Shown here: positions 5,157 to 8,930 of the stretch, one piece after another
Layout of the letters: every line of letters starts with the position of its first letter
How positions within the stretch are numbered: the first letter of the stretch is position 1
NCBI GenBank assembly: GCA_035353175.1
Contig: DAOPZC010000115.1
Location: 1-8,930 of the forward strand
DNA: 8,930 nucleotides
Origin: DAOPZC01 sp035353175
Lineage (GTDB): Bacteria; Verrucomicrobiota; Kiritimatiellia; RFP12; UBA1067
Direction of reading: 5' to 3'
The notes under the pieces: model-generated
What the model was told of the DNA's origin: nothing
The model's input: only the letters and a program-made list of their open reading frames with translations
The model's database searches: none
Position numbers and translations under genes: made by a program

Positions 5157-7515
5157 ACCGCCGCTCCAGCGCATCGGCGATTTGTGCGCGCGCGTTGCGC
5201 AGCGCGTCCGGCGACCGCTCGAAATCGGTCATGCTCCGGATCAGGCGAGCCGTCGCCGCCTCGGCGGCGGACCGCCCCGTTTTCCGCTCCAGCAGCTGGA
5301 GCCACTCGTAATCCTCAATGCCGTCGCGGACCAAGGCCAGACGGATCGACGGCAGCGGACCGTCCGCGCCGGGGTACAACAGTTGGCCGTCACCCGGCAT
5401 CTTCAGAGAATTCTCGGCTTGCCATGCATCCAGAAAGGTGTCGTCCGTCTTGAGCGGCGGACGGTCCGGCCAGAGGTTCACATGCCAGAAGAGCAAGCCG
5501 TCGGCGCGATACCGGTACGTCAGCCAGCCCAGCAGCCGCCCCTCGATAACCGGATATTCGAGCGACGCGAAGTTTGCCTGCGGCCAAGTCGGTCCGCAGC
5601 ACACATACCACCACACCTGCCGTCCCCGCGCGCGCAACTTTTCAGACAACGCCGGGGCGTACACGCTGGTCAGAGGGCAAAACCAGTCCGTGATGTCCTG
5701 CTCCGGATAGCTCTTGCCGTCGCGCATGTCCCGGTACATCATCGCGGTAGTCATCACCGGAATGTCGGGAAAATCGGTCTTGAGCTTGCGCCACAGCTCG
5801 CCGATGGCGGGGTAATACGCATACGGACGCTCGTCGAAGCCGTATAGATAGGCGGATTTCTCAAGCCCGTGTCGCCTCAGTTCCGTCACGTAGGGCGTCA
5901 GCCGCGCCTTGATCTCCTCGTAAAACGCCGGCGTGTAGGCCGACAGCGGCGCGTAGCAGACCCACTTGCAGGGCTTGGCCGGTTTCGGCACGAGGTTCAG
6001 GATGTTGAACCGGTTCATCCCTTTCTCGCGGGCGTACACCAGATCTTCGATGCACGGCGGTTCGGTGCGCGAAATGTCGTCGGGATTCAGACGGTGGCTC
6101 AGCATGAGGTCATGCGTTTTCCGCTTCATTTCCTCGAACCGGTCCGGGTACTGCGCCCGCGTGAAGCCGTCCATCACGCAGAACGCGGTCGGCATCCCGA
6201 AGGTTTGGGGGTTGTTGAAATCCCGCACGCGGAGCGTCATCGGAAAGATCCGCAGCGGCATTTTTCCTGCTTTCACGACAACCTGACCGCCGTAAACGCC
6301 GGGCTTGGCGCCTTTCCCCGCGCGCGCGGTGAGCCAGACGCCCTGCGTTGCCGAAGCGCGCACCGTGAAGGGCGCGGGCGGCAGCAGCGGGTCGGGCAGC
6401 CAGTTCTCCTCTGCAGACACGCCGCAGGGATGCGGATGGCAAGGGCGCTGACGGCGGATGTACCCCACCCGTTGCCACGTCACCTCGCCGTCGAAGCGTG
6501 TCCCGTCCGCATCCGTGAAGGCCGCAAGCTCCACCGTGACGTCCGCCACCGGCCCCGCGTCGCCCGCGGTGACCAAGACCTGGGCGCTCTCGCACTCGTT
6601 CCGCGCGAGTTCCAAAACGATTTCCGGAGATGACGTCTCGGCCTCCGTCGGATCGGTCAGCGGCGTCACGCGGCGCATGGAGTCCGCCGTCCAGACGGCA
6701 CACGCTTTTTTCGCGGATTTGCCGCGCGTCCCGGAAAACGCGGGAAGCACGTACGGCTGCTCGAACGTTTCGTTTCCGGCTTTGGCAGAAACGTGAAGCA
6801 TCGTTCCAGGCCCTCCCTCGGCCGCCACCACGGCACGCGTCCCGCTGCCGGAGAAGCTTTCCCGCTCGCGCCCGTCCGCGCCCACCACCCGGCAGCGCCA
6901 CTCCGCCCGCTTCCAAAATTCCAACGTGGCCTGAACCCCGTTCCGCGTGATGGGGAAATCGGAGACCGCCCGCATCGTCTTGACGCCAAGCGCAGGCTGG
7001 CGGCGTTCGAGGAACAACTCGTCGAACCAAACCCGGCCCGCGCCCTTCCGCAAAAACACGAAATACTGGATCTTCTGAATCGGTTTTTCGGGATAAAAGA
7101 TCTCGGCGGCATACTCCCAATCGTGCGTCGGCTGCGACCAGTCGGTGGTCACGCCCCACGCGTTGCCCCCGCCTTCATACCAGATGTCGAGATAGACGCA
7201 ATACTCCGAGGCCGCCACACCGTCGGCCTTGCTCCAGCCGCCGAACAGCACCGGCGACTTATCCGGTTTTGCGTAAACGATCTCCTGCATCACACCGGCA
7301 GCGCTTTTGCCGTCCGCGGACTCGCACCGGATCGCGCTCGCACCGGAGTGAACCGTTCCCGTCGCACACACGTAAGCGTGGCACGCGTGCCACCCCTTGA
7401 CCTTCCCGTCCGCCACGTCTTCAAATCCGCCGTTCACCAGCGTTTGAGCCCCCAGCGCAACGCCCGCCAACAGCGCCCCGATCAGCAGCGCAGTCACTTC
7501 TGAACAGTCTTTCAT
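5155..7515 (-). CDS. GH123/DUF4091-type glycoside hydrolase with N-terminal carbohydrate-binding-like domain
   Basis: This 786-residue exported protein is likely an N-acetyl-beta-galactosaminidase. Residues 9-23 are hydrophobic and end in LGAQ, a plausible Sec cleavage site, although the n-region is acidic. Residues 24-171 open with LVNGGFED and close with GRVWFDELFLE (160-170), the pattern of CBM4/9-like jelly-roll modules. Residues about 180-430 look like beta-sandwich linker domains. The C-terminal half is the GH123-like barrel: YLYGFDERPYAYY (556-568) holds Asp561-Glu562, matching the adjacent Asp/Glu pair used in substrate-assisted catalysis by GH123. YRADGLLFWHVNLW (669-682) and PSIRLALVRDGIEDYEWL (722-739) are the DUF4091 hallmark. 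The ATG at 7515 follows GGGAG (7523-7527) with 7-nt spacing and is preferred to the ATG at 7542. The gene lies 48 bp after the GH20-like lipoprotein gene, in the same operon. Linkage specificity is inferred from the family. Confidence 0.8.
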   Translation of the reverse strand: MKDCSEVTALLIGALLAGVALGAQTLVNGGFEDVADGKVKGWHACHAYVCATGTVHSGASAIRCESADGKSAAGVMQEIVYAKPDKSPVLFGGWSKADGVAASEYCVYLDIWYEGGGNAWGVTTDWSQPTHDWEYAAEIFYPEKPIQKIQYFVFLRKGAGRVWFDELFLERRQPALGVKTMRAVSDFPITRNGVQATLEFWKRAEWRCRVVGADGRERESFSGSGTRAVVAAEGGPGTMLHVSAKAGNETFEQPYVLPAFSGTRGKSAKKACAVWTADSMRRVTPLTDPTEAETSSPEIVLELARNECESAQVLVTAGDAGPVADVTVELAAFTDADGTRFDGEVTWQRVGYIRRQRPCHPHPCGVSAEENWLPDPLLPPAPFTVRASATQGVWLTARAGKGAKPGVYGGQVVVKAGKMPLRIFPMTLRVRDFNNPQTFGMPTAFCVMDGFTRAQYPDRFEEMKRKTHDLMLSHRLNPDDISRTEPPCIEDLVYAREKGMNRFNILNLVPKPAKPCKWVCYAPLSAYTPAFYEEIKARLTPYVTELRRHGLEKSAYLYGFDERPYAYYPAIGELWRKLKTDFPDIPVMTTAMMYRDMRDGKSYPEQDITDWFCPLTSVYAPALSEKLRARGRQVWWYVCCGPTWPQANFASLEYPVIEGRLLGWLTYRYRADGLLFWHVNLWPDRPPLKTDDTFLDAWQAENSLKMPGDGQLLYPGADGPLPSIRLALVRDGIEDYEWLQLLERKTGRSAAEAATARLIRSMTDFERSPDALRNARAQIADALERR

Positions 7516-7563
7516 CGCCCCTCTCCCGCTATCTGACAGCATGAAGAATACGCTTAAAGTCGA

Positions 7564-8709
7564 TTACAGCGCCGGATAATGCTTGCGCTTGGCAGCGGCG
7601 AAAAGGCGAATGCCGTCCTTGAGTTTCCGGCTCTGTCCTTCGAGCGTCATGAACCAGGGGGCGGTCAGGAATCCCTTGAGTTGCGCCGGATCCACTCGCC
7701 GCTTGCAGAACCCGATCATCGCATCCGCCGCCTCATCGCTGGACCAGTTCGACGTGCACGGCATCACGTCAAAGCCCGCGTCGGCCAAGACGACGATCGA
7801 GGATGCGAGGTTCCTCTGAACGCTCCAGTCCTGACTGGTCTCGAATTCCGGCTTCCACTTCAGCTTCTCCTCTGAGAAATCGACCCCGTAATACCACGGA
7901 ACCTGCAGCACCCCTTTCGACATCCGCTTGAGGAAATCCTCCTTGCCGCCGCAGATCTTGTCGGACCACAGCATGGCGCGCGTTCCATGCCGTTCGACCT
8001 CGCGGACGCAGAAGTTGAAATCATTCCACCACAGATCGCCCTGGCGCATGACAGCCAGCTTCCGGCCCTTGACGGCGGCGGCAACCTCCTCGTCGAAACC
8101 GAGGTGGAAATACCGTGGCCGGTCGAACACCGCGCAGACGTCCCGTATCAGGTCCGCGACGACCTCGTAGTATTTCCGTGAAGACGTCATGTAATGGTAT
8201 TCCTTGAGCCAGATGTCATGGCCGGCCGAGAAATTGAGCTTCGGCACCGGCTCGAGACCCAATCCCCTGAGACGTTTGAGTTCCGCCCGCATCCGGTCCG
8301 GGTCCCAGCTGCCTTTCACCCAGAGTTCGGGATGACTCGGATACGCATACGCCTCGCCCACGTCGATCATGACGAGGTTGAGTCCTTCGTCGCGCATGTA
8401 TTCGGTCTGCTCGCGCCAGACCGCCTCGTCGGCGCCCAGATAGTTCCGGACCACGTTCGGATACGAGCCGTTCTCCCGGGGTTTCGGATTCGGGAACATC
8501 TTACGCTCCTCCTCGCGCGAAGACGGATAATGTTCGTCCGGTGTCCAATCCCCCCACATGTTGCTGCCGAGATGCAGGAGAACGCCCCAGCCAAAATCAC
8601 CGGCGATCGCCGGAGCCCTGCCGCCGGAGCCGAAGTTCATGCATCCCCCGGCCACCGTCCCCAAACCGGCGAAAGCCGCCTGCTTGATGAAGTCCCGTCT
8701 GTTTCTCAT
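7564..8709 (-). CDS. Tat-exported GH20-like glycoside hydrolase, probable lipoprotein (paralogue B)
   Basis: This 381-residue protein begins with NRRDFIKQ (3-10), a Tat motif, and a hydrophobic stretch ending in VAGGC (19-23), a lipobox-like site that would leave a lipid-anchored Cys23. YFHLGFDEE (200-208) has the GH20-type H-x-G-x-D-E motif with Asp206/Glu207, and PVPKLNFSAGHD (154-165) precedes it as in paralogue A. By hand alignment, residues from SHPEL (125) through DEEVA (210) match 57 of 86 positions of the corresponding block in the 1635-2666 protein. Both also share LLHxGxNMW, NWSSD and LKGFL(M/T)APWF. The loop after the first NMW is about 14 residues longer here. There is no N-terminal GH20 accessory domain. 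The start at 8709 follows AAGAGGTG (8715-8722) with 5-nt spacing. It sits 45 bp after the unidentified gene at the right edge and 48 bp before the GH123 gene. The GH20 link is by motif only. Confidence 0.68.
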   Translation of the reverse strand: MRNRRDFIKQAAFAGLGTVAGGCMNFGSGGRAPAIAGDFGWGVLLHLGSNMWGDWTPDEHYPSSREEERKMFPNPKPRENGSYPNVVRNYLGADEAVWREQTEYMRDEGLNLVMIDVGEAYAYPSHPELWVKGSWDPDRMRAELKRLRGLGLEPVPKLNFSAGHDIWLKEYHYMTSSRKYYEVVADLIRDVCAVFDRPRYFHLGFDEEVAAAVKGRKLAVMRQGDLWWNDFNFCVREVERHGTRAMLWSDKICGGKEDFLKRMSKGVLQVPWYYGVDFSEEKLKWKPEFETSQDWSVQRNLASSIVVLADAGFDVMPCTSNWSSDEAADAMIGFCKRRVDPAQLKGFLTAPWFMTLEGQSRKLKDGIRLFAAAKRKHYPAL

Positions 8710-8754
8710 GGTTGCACCTCTTGTTTTACCTGAGGGTTGCGGACCCCGCCCGCA

Positions 8755-8930
8755 TTAGTCGGCGACCACGTTGATCGCCTTCTCGACTTCCGGGTTGGCA
8801 CAAACGCGCGGCGGCTTGCCGCTGGCCGTCTTGAGGCCGCGCACGCGCAGCGTCTGGGTCAGCGCGTAGGGATAAGGCCGCTCCTTCTTCGGAGCTCCGA
8901 GCGGATCGGTGAAATACGTCAGGCCCGCGT
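8755..8930 (-). CDS. Unidentified protein, C-terminal fragment
   Basis: An open frame enters from the right edge and ends with TAA at 8757-8755, giving the last 57 residues of a protein. It reads AGLTYFTDPLGAPKKERPY, then YALTQTLRVRGLKTASGK, and ends PEVEKAINVVAD. It stays open to the window edge and lies 45 bp ahead of the GH20-like lipoprotein gene on the same strand, so it is probably an upstream gene of that operon. The alternation 'TLRVRGL' suggests beta-strands, as at the end of a beta-sandwich domain, but I recognise no family and assign no function. Confidence 0.6.
   Translation of the reverse strand, partial: AGLTYFTDPLGAPKKERPYPYALTQTLRVRGLKTASGKPPRVCANPEVEKAINVVAD

Noticed and set aside
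5869..6633. Plus-strand open frame of 254 codons inside the GH123 gene, and similar ones at 5182-5847, 6793-7503 and 8194-8733
   Set aside because: All are opposite-strand shadows of genes with clear domains, with Arg/His-rich low-information translations.

Overview
The window is a compact, GC-rich, gene-dense stretch of bacterial DNA with no mobile element, tRNA or rRNA visible. It reads as a carbohydrate-utilisation locus aimed at N-acetylhexosamine glycans, probably rich in N-acetylgalactosamine (GalNAc). Three predicted exported proteins carry twin-arginine (Tat) signals and one a Sec-type signal. A sodium:solute symporter stands where a Bacteroidetes locus would carry SusC/SusD. These traits suggest the PVC superphylum (Kiritimatiellota/Lentisphaerota-like); this is inference from style, not from a marker gene.

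Layout, left to right. An operon reads leftward from about 4130: a GH109-type NAD-dependent glycosidase (2720-4072), a GH20-like hydrolase (1635-2666), a DegT/DnrJ/EryC1/StrS aminotransferase (276-1580) and the first 61 codons of a sodium:solute symporter (1-185, cut by the window edge). Gaps are 53, 54 and 90 bp. The last gap holds an unusual inverted array of TGGAATG octamers. Divergently, an AraC-family regulator reads rightward (4255-5124). The 182-bp region between it and the GH109 gene holds a plausible leftward promoter, with a pair of 12-bp direct repeats spaced exactly 21 bp just upstream of its -35 box, which is the geometry expected of an AraC-family activator site.

Convergent with the regulator is a second leftward operon, whose promoter lies beyond the right edge: an unidentified C-terminal fragment (8755-8930), a second GH20-like protein that looks like a Tat lipoprotein (7564-8709), and a large GH123/DUF4091-type enzyme with an N-terminal carbohydrate-binding-like domain (5155-7515). 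Gaps are 45 and 48 bp.

Working model (inference): extracytoplasmic GH123, GH109 and GH20-like enzymes release beta- and alpha-linked HexNAc from a host or matrix glycan, the symporter takes up the product, the AraC protein senses it and switches on at least the GH109 operon, and the DegT enzyme handles an amino- or keto-sugar in the cytoplasm. The GH109 and GH123 calls rest on strong recalled family motifs. The two GH20-like proteins are divergent and form the least described part of the window.
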